Positions 1-6,349 of a stretch of DNA of 25,505 bases are shown here, piece after piece. Numbering within the stretch: the stretch's first letter is position 1; each line of letters starts with the position of its first letter. This DNA is from Bacteroidota bacterium (lineage in GTDB: Bacteria > Bacteroidota > Bacteroidia > Flavobacteriales_F > PHOS-HE28), in contig JAEZDL010000044.1 of the NCBI GenBank assembly GCA_023418095.1, positions 1 through 25,505 of the forward strand, read 5' to 3'. The position numbers and the translations under genes are program-made. The notes below the pieces were generated by a model that worked only from the letters and a program-made list of their open reading frames with translations, was not told the origin of the DNA and ran no database searches.

Positions 1-41
1 TTGGTCGGCGAAAATAGAAGGCAGGCCCGAATTAGCAAATT

Positions 42-479
42 TTATTTTTTCCCTTCGGCCAAATTCTTCCTCTGCTCCATATATTCCTTTTCCTTCTCTG
101 TGAGCGCAACTCCCTTGTAATGAAGGAATAAATTCGCATAAGTGGTCTTCGAAAGTACGTAGAGATATGGTGAGAGAATTATGAGTGCCGCTAGGATGGC
201 ACCGATGTACCAGCCGATCGAAGCATTGGGAGCCAGCAGGTGAACGGCGGCGTAAACGGCCACGAACATCATCACCCCATAGGCGTAGGATACGTACATG
301 GCGCCGTAGAAGAACCCCGGCTCAGGTTCGTAGCGACGCTCGCACACGGGGCATTTCTCCAGATTGTCCCCGATGGTCCTAAGGTGGTACGGATTCCGAT
401 CCACGAAGAATTCACCTTCATGGCAATGCGGACACTTGAACTTGAAGATGCTATAGAGCTTCGATCCCTTTGCGAACAT
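42..479 (-). CDS. DUF983 family membrane protein
   Basis: This is a small membrane protein of about 145 residues of the DUF983 family, whose function is not established. The N-terminus carries two CxxC pairs (CPHC near residue 16 and CPVC near 43) that look like a zinc ribbon. Two hydrophobic helices follow (about residues 60-80 and 89-108), then a short charged tail ending in lysines. I place the start at ATG 477-479 because the sequence MFAKGSKLY matches the usual DUF983 beginning; the reading frame stays open to a TTG at 488. The stop is TAA at 42-44. The upstream gene on the same strand ends at 498, so the two probably form a two-gene unit. The family assignment is from remembered motif layout; the start is less certain. 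Confidence 0.85.
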   Translation of the reverse strand: MFAKGSKLYSIFKFKCPHCHEGEFFVDRNPYHLRTIGDNLEKCPVCERRYEPEPGFFYGAMYVSYAYGVMMFVAVYAAVHLLAPNASIGWYIGAILAALIILSPYLYVLSKTTYANLFLHYKGVALTEKEKEYMEQRKNLAEGKK

Positions 480-497
480 CACCCGCAAAGATCGCGC

Positions 498-1244
498 TTA
501 TTCTTCTGGAACGCGCTTGAGCGAGATCGCGTCGATGTAGTAATAGGCGTATTTGTTGTCGTACCCTTCGATCAGCCGTTGAGACTCGAGCCCCACGTAT
601 GGAAAGATCCCGATCACGATCGCCTGCTCGCCGCCCATCGCCTTGAATTTTCCCTTCACCTCGGTCCATTTTCCCTTTTCAGAGATGATCTCGTCGAGGT
701 AAACGTCCGGGATCTCTTCCATGAACTTGCGGTGGTTGTACTTCTCCGGATCCTTCCACATGAACGCACCGATGCCCAGGATGCTGCGATCGCTGTTACC
801 CGAAAGCGCTACCTGGAAACTCACTTCATAGGTCGCGCCCTTGGTCAACGGCATGATCAATTCACCTTGAAGGTATTCCGAATACGAATTCCAGCCTGGC
901 TTGAACGTATCCTCCTGATCCACCGCATCGGGATTGAAGCGCACATCATCCTTCCAGCCCATGAATCCCGCATAGCGATCGCCTTCGATCGGTTCGATCG
1001 TACCATAATCGTTCGCTGGAATACCTACGGTTTTAGCCGATGCCTTCTTGTCGAATAGTTCCGATAGGGCCAGCGTAACGTTCTTCCAGCCTTCGGCGAA
1101 ATGGAACTGGTCGTACGTGTTCGGGAACTTGGTCACGGTCTCGAAGGTGCCGTTGCGCACCAATTCCATGTTCTCATCCTGCGCGGCGCAGGGAAGAGCG
1201 ATGGACATGAGAAGTGCTGCGCCGAAGTGTCGGTGTCTGATCAT
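498..1244 (-). CDS. Exported carbohydrate-binding-like protein
   Basis: The product has 248 residues. It starts with a signal peptide (basic MIRHRH, hydrophobic core, cleavage likely after PCAAQ). The mature protein begins with an LVRNGTFE motif and contains a YAGFMGWK segment, a YLQGEL/PLTKG segment and a C-terminal YYIDAISL strand. That order is the jelly-roll (galactose-binding-like) domain which in Bacteroidota often sits at the N-terminus of OmpA-family proteins with an NLVPNGSFE start. Here no OmpA domain follows, so the protein is the lone sandwich domain. A periplasmic or surface location is inferred. The ligand is unknown. It probably shares a transcript with the DUF983 gene 9 bases downstream. 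Confidence 0.75.
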   Translation of the reverse strand: MIRHRHFGAALLMSIALPCAAQDENMELVRNGTFETVTKFPNTYDQFHFAEGWKNVTLALSELFDKKASAKTVGIPANDYGTIEPIEGDRYAGFMGWKDDVRFNPDAVDQEDTFKPGWNSYSEYLQGELIMPLTKGATYEVSFQVALSGNSDRSILGIGAFMWKDPEKYNHRKFMEEIPDVYLDEIISEKGKWTEVKGKFKAMGGEQAIVIGIFPYVGLESQRLIEGYDNKYAYYYIDAISLKRVPEE

Positions 1245-1313
1245 TGGTCTGGCTTTACAGGTTGTTTGGATCGGCCTGTGTGGACCGCGGGCAAGGTAAG
1301 CAAGCCTTCCTTT

Positions 1314-1970
1314 TCAGCGGTCCTTCAGCTTGCTGGCAAACACCGTGCGGAATTTCTCCAGCTTCGGCTGGATCACCATGCGGCAATAGCCCTGATCACC
1401 GTTCTGGGCATAATAGTTCTGGTGATGATCCTCTGCTTCATAGAAAGTTGAAGCGGGCGTGATCTCGGTGACGATCGGTGCACGGAACGCGCCGCTCGCA
1501 TCCAGTTCCTTCTTGTAATGTTCTGCGATCCGCTTCTGATCTTCGTTGTGATAGAAGATCGCCGATCGGTATTGCGTGCCCACATCGGCGCCCTGACGGT
1601 TGAGCGTGGTTGGGTCGTGGGTGCGCCAGAAAACCTCCAGCAGTTCGGGCAGCGAAAGCATCTTCGGATCATAAACGATGCGCGCTACTTCCGCATGCCC
1701 GGTATTTCCAGTGCATACTTCCTTGTAACTGGGATTCTTCACATGGCCACCCATGTAGCCCGAAGTCACGGACTTCACACCCTTCAATTCAAGGAAGATC
1801 GCCTCGATGCACCAGAAACAACCGGCGCCAAGTGTGATCGTATCCAGACCTTCAGTGGGATCTTGTTGCATCGCGTTGATCTGCGGAAATGGATCCGCTT
1901 CAGTATTATCGGCCTTTCCGCTGCATGCGAGAAGGATAAGAGGTGCAAAGATCGCAAGGTAACGGTGCAT
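1314..1970 (-). CDS. msrA: Peptide-methionine (S)-S-oxide reductase MsrA, lipoprotein
   Basis: MsrA reduces methionine-S-sulfoxide in damaged proteins. The diagnostic GCFWC motif with the catalytic cysteine is near residue 49, followed by EAIF, GYMGG, Y.EVCTGNTGHAE, THDPTTLNRQG.D.GTQYRS and the C-terminal EDHHQNYY signature. The product is 218 residues. I chose ATG 1968-1970 because it opens with a lipoprotein signal (MHRYLAIFAPLILLAC, lipobox LLAC), so the enzyme is probably anchored in the cell envelope and repairs exported proteins. The same frame is open further upstream, but that stretch overlaps the methyltransferase gene and reads as non-coding. A small dyad (GTTGTT, 6-base loop, AACAAC) lies at 1990-2007, between the two genes. 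No MsrB domain is fused. Confidence 0.95.
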   Translation of the reverse strand: MHRYLAIFAPLILLACSGKADNTEADPFPQINAMQQDPTEGLDTITLGAGCFWCIEAIFLELKGVKSVTSGYMGGHVKNPSYKEVCTGNTGHAEVARIVYDPKMLSLPELLEVFWRTHDPTTLNRQGADVGTQYRSAIFYHNEDQKRIAEHYKKELDASGAFRAPIVTEITPASTFYEAEDHHQNYYAQNGDQGYCRMVIQPKLEKFRTVFASKLKDR

Positions 1971-1989
1971 CTGGTGAAGCAGGATCGAT

Positions 1990-2007
1990 GTTGTTCCCTG
2001 TAACAAC
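1990..2007. promoter_or_regulatory. Small dyad upstream of msrA
   Basis: The arms GTTGTT (1990-1995) and AACAAC (2002-2007) are separated by CCCTGT. The dyad sits in the 59-base gap between the methyltransferase stop and the msrA start. It could be a weak attenuator or an operator. No T-tract follows on the minus strand, so it is not a clear terminator. Confidence 0.25.
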
Positions 2008-2029
2008 GCGGATCGGCAAGAAAATGTAT

Positions 2030-3295
2030 CTACGCCTTTTCGATCGAGCGCAGTAACTCGCGGCCGATACGCTCCACCACACCAACAACGAGCGCGTTGC
2101 CCATGAAGAACGCGCGCCACGGATCGCTCACGCCAGCCGTGTGTCCGTCAGGGAACATGTTGAGGCGCTCCAGTTCGATCGGCGTCAACCGGCGGAAACG
2201 TTTGCCATCAACGCTAACGACGTGCTTGAAACGCGACGGCGATCGTCCTCCTTCACCCGTAATGATCGTGCGCGAAGGTTTGTCCAACGGATCTGGAAAG
2301 ATCATCGCTCCTTCTGAATAAGCATATGCGTGTCCGTTCCCGCTGGCGATCCTGGGTTCCTTCTTCGCTCCTTTCAAATATTTCCACTTCACCAGCTCTT
2401 TCCGATCGATGTAGTACTCGCTTGGAACATCTGTCTCCGGGATCAATAGATCGCCAAGTGTGAGGCTGGGTCCACGGTAGATCGGTTCCATCCTGCACGT
2501 GGAGACCTTTCCTTCGATCATCACACCGGAATTGTAGAACGGTGATGGGCCCGATCGGGATCCGAATTTTTTCGTGAGCTGGCTTGGATCTTCGGCGATG
2601 CTGAAATTCTTCATTCCGCCGTTCGCTGGTCCGCATGGAAATGCTGCGCCCAAAATTCCCTCACCGGTCACCCACGCTTCCGGAGTTGTCGTTCGTATCC
2701 GATCGTACTGATCGGTTCCTTTCAGATAACCGACAATGAAAACGCGCCGGCGGCGCTGCGGCATTCCGTAATCCGCCGCGTTGATCACGCGCCATTCCAC
2801 GGCATAACCAAGCAGATCGAGCGATCGAAGCATCACCGCTAGATCACGCCCACGCTGGCCGACCGGCGATCCCAAAAGCCGATCCACATTTTCGAGGATC
2901 AGATACTTCGGCTTGTTCTCCTTCTCTTGAAGGATCCGGTGGATCTGCCACCAGAGCACACCCTTCTTCCCGACAAGACCCTTGCTGTTCTTCAGCGTAC
3001 TGGCGACGGAATAATCCTGGCAGGGAAATCCACCGACGAGCACATCATGATCGGCAATGCGATCCACGGGAATGGTGGAAATATCGGCGTTAACATGATG
3101 ATCGGCACCGAAGCGCGACACGTAGACATCGGAAGCATGCTGCTTCTTGCGGCCGGGTTCCCACTGGTTGCTGAACACCACGCGAAAACCCGCTTCATCG
3201 GTTGAAGCGCGTTCCAGCCCAAGCCGGAAACCACCGACGCCGGCGAACAGTTCAGCCACACGCAGATCGATCTTGCGCTTCTTTTCTTTTCCCAC
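2030..3295 (-). CDS. DNA (cytosine-5-)-methyltransferase, solitary
   Basis: This 421-residue protein has the ordered motifs of an m5C methyltransferase: motif I AELFAGVGGFRLGLE (residues 14-28, SAM binding), motif IV GGFPCQDYS with catalytic Cys92, motif VI ENV (135-137), motif VIII QRRRR (180-184), a target-recognition region of roughly 190-375, and motif X FFMGNALVVGVVERIG near the C-terminus. It transfers a methyl group from SAM to C5 of cytosine in a specific DNA site. The start is GTG 3293-3295. No restriction endonuclease or vsr-like gene is adjacent: msrA follows and tRNA genes precede, so it is solitary. Its length and the great excess of CGATCG in this DNA make M.XorII and M.Ssp6803I (both m5C at CGATCG) reasonable comparison enzymes. 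The target is an inference, not visible in the sequence. Confidence 0.93.
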   Translation of the reverse strand: MGKEKKRKIDLRVAELFAGVGGFRLGLERASTDEAGFRVVFSNQWEPGRKKQHASDVYVSRFGADHHVNADISTIPVDRIADHDVLVGGFPCQDYSVASTLKNSKGLVGKKGVLWWQIHRILQEKENKPKYLILENVDRLLGSPVGQRGRDLAVMLRSLDLLGYAVEWRVINAADYGMPQRRRRVFIVGYLKGTDQYDRIRTTTPEAWVTGEGILGAAFPCGPANGGMKNFSIAEDPSQLTKKFGSRSGPSPFYNSGVMIEGKVSTCRMEPIYRGPSLTLGDLLIPETDVPSEYYIDRKELVKWKYLKGAKKEPRIASGNGHAYAYSEGAMIFPDPLDKPSRTIITGEGGRSPSRFKHVVSVDGKRFRRLTPIELERLNMFPDGHTAGVSDPWRAFFMGNALVVGVVERIGRELLRSIEKA

Positions 3296-3365
3296 CGGGC
3301 CGAAGTAAGGGGGAAGAAATGCGGGCCATCAACTACCGATCCGAATTGCATCAACGGATCAATGT

Positions 3366-3393
3366 GAAAAGGAAAAGTCCGGCTGTAGCCGGA
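3366..3393 (-). terminator. Terminator of the tRNA-Gly unit
   Basis: Read on the minus strand, a stem TCCGGCT/AGCCGGA (tight loop, about 5-7 pairs) is followed directly by CTTTTCCTTTTC. It lies just beyond the 3' end of the tRNA-Gly and pseudo-tRNA pair, as expected for an intrinsic terminator of that transcript. The T-tract is interrupted, so strength is uncertain. Confidence 0.55.
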
Positions 3394-3400
3394 TCGGCAG

Positions 3401-3442
3401 GAGCGGGAAACGGGACTCGAACCCGCGACTTTCAGCTTGGGA
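3401..3442 (-). repeat. 42-base direct repeat, copy 1 (tRNA-Gly 3' end)
   Basis: It is identical to 3484-3525, with a repeat period of 83 bases. It holds the tRNA-Gly 3' acceptor strand, T-arm, variable loop and part of the anticodon arm. Confidence 0.95.
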
Positions 3443-3479
3443 TCCGCCGGATGGCGGACTACCAACTGAGCTACTTCGA
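3402..3479 (-). pseudogene. Degenerate tRNA-Gly copy
   Basis: This stretch repeats the neighbouring tRNA-Gly: the 3' half (42 bases, 3401-3442) and the D-arm region (17 bases, 3459-3475) are identical. The 5' acceptor strand is changed to ATCGA, which cannot pair with the retained 3' acceptor strand. The bases between the D-loop and the CCC anticodon are replaced by a 16-base perfect hairpin, TCCGCC-ATCC-GGCGGA. The D-stem and anticodon stem are therefore lost, while the T-arm is intact. It lies 5 bases downstream of the real tRNA, in the same transcript. A cloverleaf is not possible, so it is either a dead tandem duplicate or a tRNA-derived hairpin RNA. Confidence 0.8.
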
Positions 3480-3483
3480 TCCA

Positions 3484-3525
3484 GAGCGGGAAACGGGACT
3501 CGAACCCGCGACTTTCAGCTTGGGA
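3484..3525 (-). repeat. 42-base direct repeat, copy 2 (tRNA-Gly 3' end)
   Basis: This copy belongs to the intact tRNA-Gly and is identical to 3401-3442. Confidence 0.95.
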
Positions 3526-3557
3526 AGCTGATGCTCTACCAACTGAGCTACTCCCGC
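3485..3557 (-). tRNA. tRNA-Gly(CCC)
   Basis: The minus strand folds into a full cloverleaf. The acceptor GCGGGAG pairs with TTCCCGC with T as discriminator, the D-stem is GCTC/GAGC, the anticodon stem is TCAGC/GCTGA with loop TTCCCAA (anticodon CCC, reading GGG), and the T-arm is GCGGG-TTCGAGT-CCCGT. The gene is 73 bases and CCA is not encoded. A -7 box TAATTTCG lies 9 bases upstream. A degenerate copy follows in the same direction. Confidence 0.95.
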
Positions 3558-3566
3558 TTATGGTCG

Positions 3567-3574
3567 CGAAATTA
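3567..3574 (-). promoter_or_regulatory. -7 box of tRNA-Gly
   Basis: The minus strand reads TAATTTCG, a TAnnTTYG match, 9 bases before the tRNA 5' end. No clear -33 element was identified. Confidence 0.55.
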
Positions 3575-3643
3575 TATCGGCGCTGGCAATTCCGATCGCT
3601 CTCGAATTCATTCCCACTTAACCTTCACATCACCTACACAACG

Positions 3644-3651
3644 CACCTTTG
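3644..3651 (+). promoter_or_regulatory. -7 box of response regulator gene
   Basis: CACCTTTG fits nAnnTTTG and ends 8 bases before the ATG at 3660. That leaves room for almost no leader. Confidence 0.45.
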
Positions 3652-3659
3652 CAACCGAA

Positions 3660-4358
3660 ATGGAAGATCTCAAGGCAGGCACATCGGCACCGAAGGTCCT
3701 GTTGGTGGATGATGAGCAGGATATCGTGGAGTTGCTCAAATACAACCTGGAGCGCGAAGGTTACCAGATCTTCACTGCGCTGAATGGGAAGGATGCGATC
3801 AAGAGCGCGCGAACGAACAACCCCGACCTGATCGTGCTGGACATCATGATGCCTGGGATCGATGGCATTGAAGTGTGCACGCAACTGCGCCAAATGCCCG
3901 AATTCAAGCATACACTGATCGTGTTCCTCACCGCACGCGGCGAGGATTATTCACAGATCGCTGCATTCGAGGCCGGCGCGGATGATCACATCACCAAACC
4001 CGTGCGCCCGAAGGTCTTCGTAAGCAAGGTGAAGGCGCTGCTGAAAAGAAGCGGCACGGAAAAGAACGAAGAGCGGATCCTGGAATCCAACGGCATCAAG
4101 ATCGATCTGGATCGCGTTCTCGTGTACCTCGGCGATCAGGAATTGCAGCTGCCCAAGAAGGAATTCGAACTGCTGGTGCTGTTGATGAGCAAGCCTGGCA
4201 AGGTGTTCAAGCGAGAAGAGATCTACGGCCAGGTGTGGGGCAACGAACAATTCGTGGGCGATCGCACGATCGATGTACACATCCGCAAGCTGCGCGAAAA
4301 GCTCGGTGACGATCGGATCAAGACGATCAAAGGCATCGGCTACAAGTTCGACGCATGA
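3660..4358 (+). CDS. OmpR/PhoB-type response regulator
   Basis: This is a 232-residue two-component response regulator. The receiver domain (about residues 12-128) has the acidic pair D17/D18, phosphoacceptor D61 in LDIMMPG, T91 in FLTARG and K113 in ITKP. A winged-helix DNA-binding domain (about 140-231) follows, with LPKKEFELL, VWG, RTIDVHIRKLREKLG and the C-terminal IKGIGYKF, as in OmpR/PhoB proteins. The start at ATG 3660 is chosen because it begins just before the receiver and follows a -7 box; the upstream open frame runs through the tRNA-Gly gene. No histidine kinase gene is adjacent, so the partner must be elsewhere. Regulated genes are unknown. Confidence 0.95.
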   Translation: MEDLKAGTSAPKVLLVDDEQDIVELLKYNLEREGYQIFTALNGKDAIKSARTNNPDLIVLDIMMPGIDGIEVCTQLRQMPEFKHTLIVFLTARGEDYSQIAAFEAGADDHITKPVRPKVFVSKVKALLKRSGTEKNEERILESNGIKIDLDRVLVYLGDQELQLPKKEFELLVLLMSKPGKVFKREEIYGQVWGNEQFVGDRTIDVHIRKLREKLGDDRIKTIKGIGYKFDA

Positions 4359-4379
4359 TCGGGAAACAGCGCGACCTTT

Positions 4380-4387
4380 TATCTTTG
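4380..4387 (+). promoter_or_regulatory. -7 box of tRNA-Pro
   Basis: TATCTTTG is a perfect TAnnTTTG match. It ends 13 bases before the tRNA-Pro 5' end. Confidence 0.6.
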
Positions 4388-4400
4388 GCCGATCGTTGAG

Positions 4401-4478
4401 CGGGGTGTAGCTCAGCCCGGTTAGAGCGCTACGTTCGGGACGTAGAGGCCGGAGGTTCGAATCCTCTCACCCCGACCA
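4401..4478 (+). tRNA. tRNA-Pro(CGG)
   Basis: The cloverleaf has acceptor CGGGGTG pairing with CACCCCG, an anticodon stem CTACG/CGTAG with loop TTCGGGA (anticodon CGG, reading CCG), and a T-arm GGAGG-TTCGAAT-CCTCT. The 3' CCA is encoded (4476-4478). The last 21 bases (4460-4480, two of them beyond the CCA) are repeated at 4629-4649. Confidence 0.96.
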
Positions 4479-4480
4479 GA
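4460..4480 (+). repeat. 21-base direct repeat, copy 1 (tRNA-Pro 3' end)
   Basis: Identical to 4629-4649. It spans part of the T-arm, the 3' acceptor strand, CCA and two following bases. It could be a target-site or attachment-type repeat. Confidence 0.9.
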
Positions 4481-4506
4481 CCCATGCCCCGAGTGCCGAA
4501 GGCACC

Positions 4507-4566
4507 GATCTTTTTGAGGCTGCGGCGATCAAGCTTGCTTGAATGGCCCGCAGCCTTAAAAAGATC
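4507..4566. repeat. 19-bp inverted repeat with nested hairpin
   Basis: Arms 4507-4525 and 4548-4566 are complementary over 19 positions, with one G-T pair, around a 22-base loop containing another 5-bp hairpin. The T-run sits on the 5' side of the left arm and the A-run on the 3' side of the right arm, so neither strand shows a terminator-like stem followed by T residues. Confidence 0.9.
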
Positions 4567-4628
4567 CAGCGAGCGAAGCGAGCCGGGGCATTGATCTGAG
4601 GCCTCCCCTCTGGAGGAAAGGCGCATCC

Positions 4629-4649
4629 AATCCTCTCACCCCGACCAGA
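4629..4649 (+). repeat. 21-base direct repeat, copy 2 (tRNA-Pro 3' end)
   Basis: An exact copy of 4460-4480, 169 bases downstream. The base before it differs (C instead of G), marking the repeat boundary. Confidence 0.9.
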
Positions 4650-4660
4650 TCACTGTAAGG

Positions 4661-5552
4661 CTACTTCTCCAATTCCTTGATCTGTTGTTCCGCAAATGCT
4701 TTTAGATCTTCGTCAGCATGCGGAATGGTCTTCTTGTAATAGTCGATCGCCCGTTCCTTATCTCCTTTCAGTCTGTAGCCCTGGGCTATATTGCTCAATA
4801 CGATCGCATCGGTGGGATCGATCTTTTCCGCACGCAACAGCGCTTCGATCCCCTTGTCATGATCCCCGGTCAACAAATAGGTGAGCGAAAGGTTCGAGAG
4901 ACTTGCAACGTGATCCGGATGGAGTTTGAGCGTTTCCTCCGCGATCGTCCTCATGTTCTGCAACAGATCATCGTCCCCGGTATTGTAAAGCGTCATCTGA
5001 TAACCTTGGATCCCGGATAGAAAGAACTCCTGCCCTTCCGGCTTCTTCTCATTGTTGGTCCAGGTCCAATCGTTCTTGTTGTTTGCTGAATGGCGAATGG
5101 CCTTGATGATCTCTTTGGTGAATCCATCCCAATCCTCGGTCAGTCCGATCACGTGGATTTTCCCGAACCGCATATCCAGCCGATCGGGATACAGCTCGAT
5201 CCCTTTATCGATCCGATCGAATCCTTTCTCCAGGATCTTCGAGTTGTACATCACATCACTGCCGATAGCCCGCTGTCTTTCCCGTACTGTCCTGGAACGA
5301 AAAACTCTCTCCTTCCGGTTGCTCCTGCGTAAGCGACAAGACCTCCTGCCTTGATCTCGCCACGTAGTAGTTGAAATAGCATGTGAATAGCTCGGCATTT
5401 TCAGGATCCTCCTGTTCCCACCTGTTCAGAAGCGCTAATTGCGCAGTTGTATCACCTGCCTGTAGATGCTTCACGAACTGCTCACGACGATCCTGGCCGA
5501 TGATCGTCGTTGATGCAACTAGGAAGAACAGCAAAAGGATCGCTTGTCGCAT
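4661..5552 (-). pseudogene. TPR-repeat exported protein, frameshifted
   Basis: The gene begins at ATG 5550-5552 with a signal peptide (MRQAILLLFF, cleaved near TTIIGQ) and reads through residue QDSTGKTAGY in one frame. The rest (IGSDVMYNSKIL, DKGIELYPDRLDMRFGKI, then tetratricopeptide units ending HPDHVASLSNLSLTYLLTGDHDKGIEALL and AIVLSNIAQGYRLKGDKERAIDYY) is in another frame ending at 4661. Joining at GY-IG near 5264-5268 needs two extra bases: the plus strand reads GCCGATAGCC where GCCGATATAGCC would restore the frame. A lost AT dinucleotide is the simplest cause. As read, translation stops after 98 residues. Intact, the product would be about 297 residues, an exported TPR protein of unknown partner. 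A consensus error is possible. Confidence 0.8.
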
Positions 5553-5609
5553 GGGCTTCTATCTTGTTCTCTGATTTATCGCAGCTTTGGATTGCAGTGG
5601 GTTCTGCGA

Positions 5610-6284
5610 TCACACAAATTTCGCCTCTCTGGATAATTTACTTTTGTCCAAGTCGAATTCTGAACAGAACCAATCGATCAGGACTTTTTCCACTTCTTTC
5701 TTATTGAACGTTCTTGGGTTTCGCCTGGATCTAAGGTAGTTTTCCCTTGACAGTTTTTCAGCTAACTGCCCAACCGTTTGATGGTCGAGTTCGTTCCCGA
5801 ACTTATTAGATAACCAAAGGCCAGCTAAGGAAAACATCAGTCCTAGTAGTCCGATCTGCCAACTAAACACGAGTGAAACAAATGAAGCAAGAATTAAAAC
5901 AGCAAATGATAAGGAAACCCAATGCGGCGCGCGCAAAATGTCTAATTTTAGTTCTAGATGAGTGTTCAACTTCTTTATCCTGGCACGCCTGGTTTTTCTT
6001 GGTAGGATGACCTTAAGAGCAAAGTCAGGTGATATCGCATGTTTTTCTACATGGAAAGCTGATGCAATTGCATCGCGCAATTTGTAAAATGCCTGTTGGC
6101 TGGTGCAATCATCTACATCAGCGAGCAAGATCTTGCCTGTAATGTGATCGCAAAGTTGCCCGAACGTCGTAATATAAAACAGCTCATCTCCTTCAAACCT
6201 GATGTTGAATGAAGACTCGATCTTCCCTAGGAAGTCATCCATGTCTTCTGGATCAATATCATGAAGCTCGTAATCCTTTCTCAT
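5610..6284 (-). CDS. ACP-like membrane protein, hypothetical
   Basis: A 224-residue protein of unknown function. The N-terminus (about residues 10-50, ending TTFGQLCDHI) resembles the second half of an acyl carrier protein but has no DSL serine for phosphopantetheine. After TSQQAFYKLRDAI (about residue 62) comes a segment resembling ACP helix I, then two hydrophobic helices (about 123-160). The tail (VEKVLIDWFCSEFDLDKSKLSREAKFV) again looks like ACP helix I and ends where the DSL motif would follow. I remember similar proteins in Flavobacteria but no assigned role. The gene is AT-richer than its neighbours and contains no CGATCG site, which fits later acquisition. It stands alone between two frameshifted genes. 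Confidence 0.7.
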   Translation of the reverse strand: MRKDYELHDIDPEDMDDFLGKIESSFNIRFEGDELFYITTFGQLCDHITGKILLADVDDCTSQQAFYKLRDAIASAFHVEKHAISPDFALKVILPRKTRRARIKKLNTHLELKLDILRAPHWVSLSFAVLILASFVSLVFSWQIGLLGLMFSLAGLWLSNKFGNELDHQTVGQLAEKLSRENYLRSRRNPRTFNKKEVEKVLIDWFCSEFDLDKSKLSREAKFV

Positions 6285-6295
6285 AAATACCAGTT

Positions 6296-6333
6296 CATTG
6301 GTGAAGAGATCTCACCAGTTTCAATTACCAATG
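6296..6333. promoter_or_regulatory. Overlapping dyads in divergent intergenic region
   Basis: CATTGGT (6296-6302) is complementary to ACCAATG (6327-6333). Inside it, TGGTGA (6299-6304) is complementary to TCACCA (6312-6317). They lie between divergent genes starting at 6284 and 6350 and could be an operator. Confidence 0.3.
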
Positions 6334-6336
6334 TAC

Positions 6337-6344
6337 TAGCTTTC
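6337..6344 (+). promoter_or_regulatory. -7-like box of NTF2-like gene
   Basis: TAGCTTTC matches TAnnTTTG except for the last base. It ends 5 bases before the ATG at 6350. Confidence 0.4.
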
Positions 6345-6349
6345 CTCCC

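Larger units (their letters stand above)
4481..4649 (+). other. 169-bp structured insert behind tRNA-Pro
   Basis: This segment lies between the two copies of the tRNA-Pro 3' end (the second copy, 4629-4649, is included) and encodes no plausible protein. It is almost entirely self-complementary. An outer 8-bp stem (ATGCCCCG 4484-4491 with CGGGGCAT 4584-4591) encloses a GTGCC-GAA-GGCAC hairpin (4493-4505) and a 19-bp stem (4507-4525 with 4548-4566, one G-T pair), whose loop holds a further TCAAG/CTTGA hairpin (4529-4542). A CCTCC/GGAGG hairpin (4602-4616) follows. The layout resembles a small non-autonomous element inserted at a tRNA 3' end, or a structured RNA co-transcribed with the tRNA. Neither is proven. 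Confidence 0.6.

Noticed and set aside
240..1058. Long plus-strand open frame (272 codons) opposite the DUF983 and jelly-roll genes
   Set aside because: It is antisense to two well-supported genes, has no domain pattern, and its His/Arg/Phe-rich composition is typical of a shadow frame.
2030..3295. Methyltransferase considered as half of a restriction-modification system
   Set aside because: No adjacent frame on either strand looks like an endonuclease.
3202..3531. 109-codon plus-strand frame containing GNGTRTRDFQLG
   Set aside because: It is a false translation of the tRNA-Gly pair on the opposite strand.
4507..4566. 19-bp stem considered as an intrinsic terminator for tRNA-Pro
   Set aside because: On both strands the T-run precedes the GC-rich stem instead of following it.
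4429..4626. 65-codon minus-strand frame ending GFEPPASTSRT
   Set aside because: This is the well-known false translation of a tRNA gene; it covers tRNA-Pro and the structured insert.
4481..4649. Insert considered as an integrated genomic island
   Set aside because: At 169 bp it has no coding capacity for an integrase; only a non-autonomous element or structured RNA remains possible.
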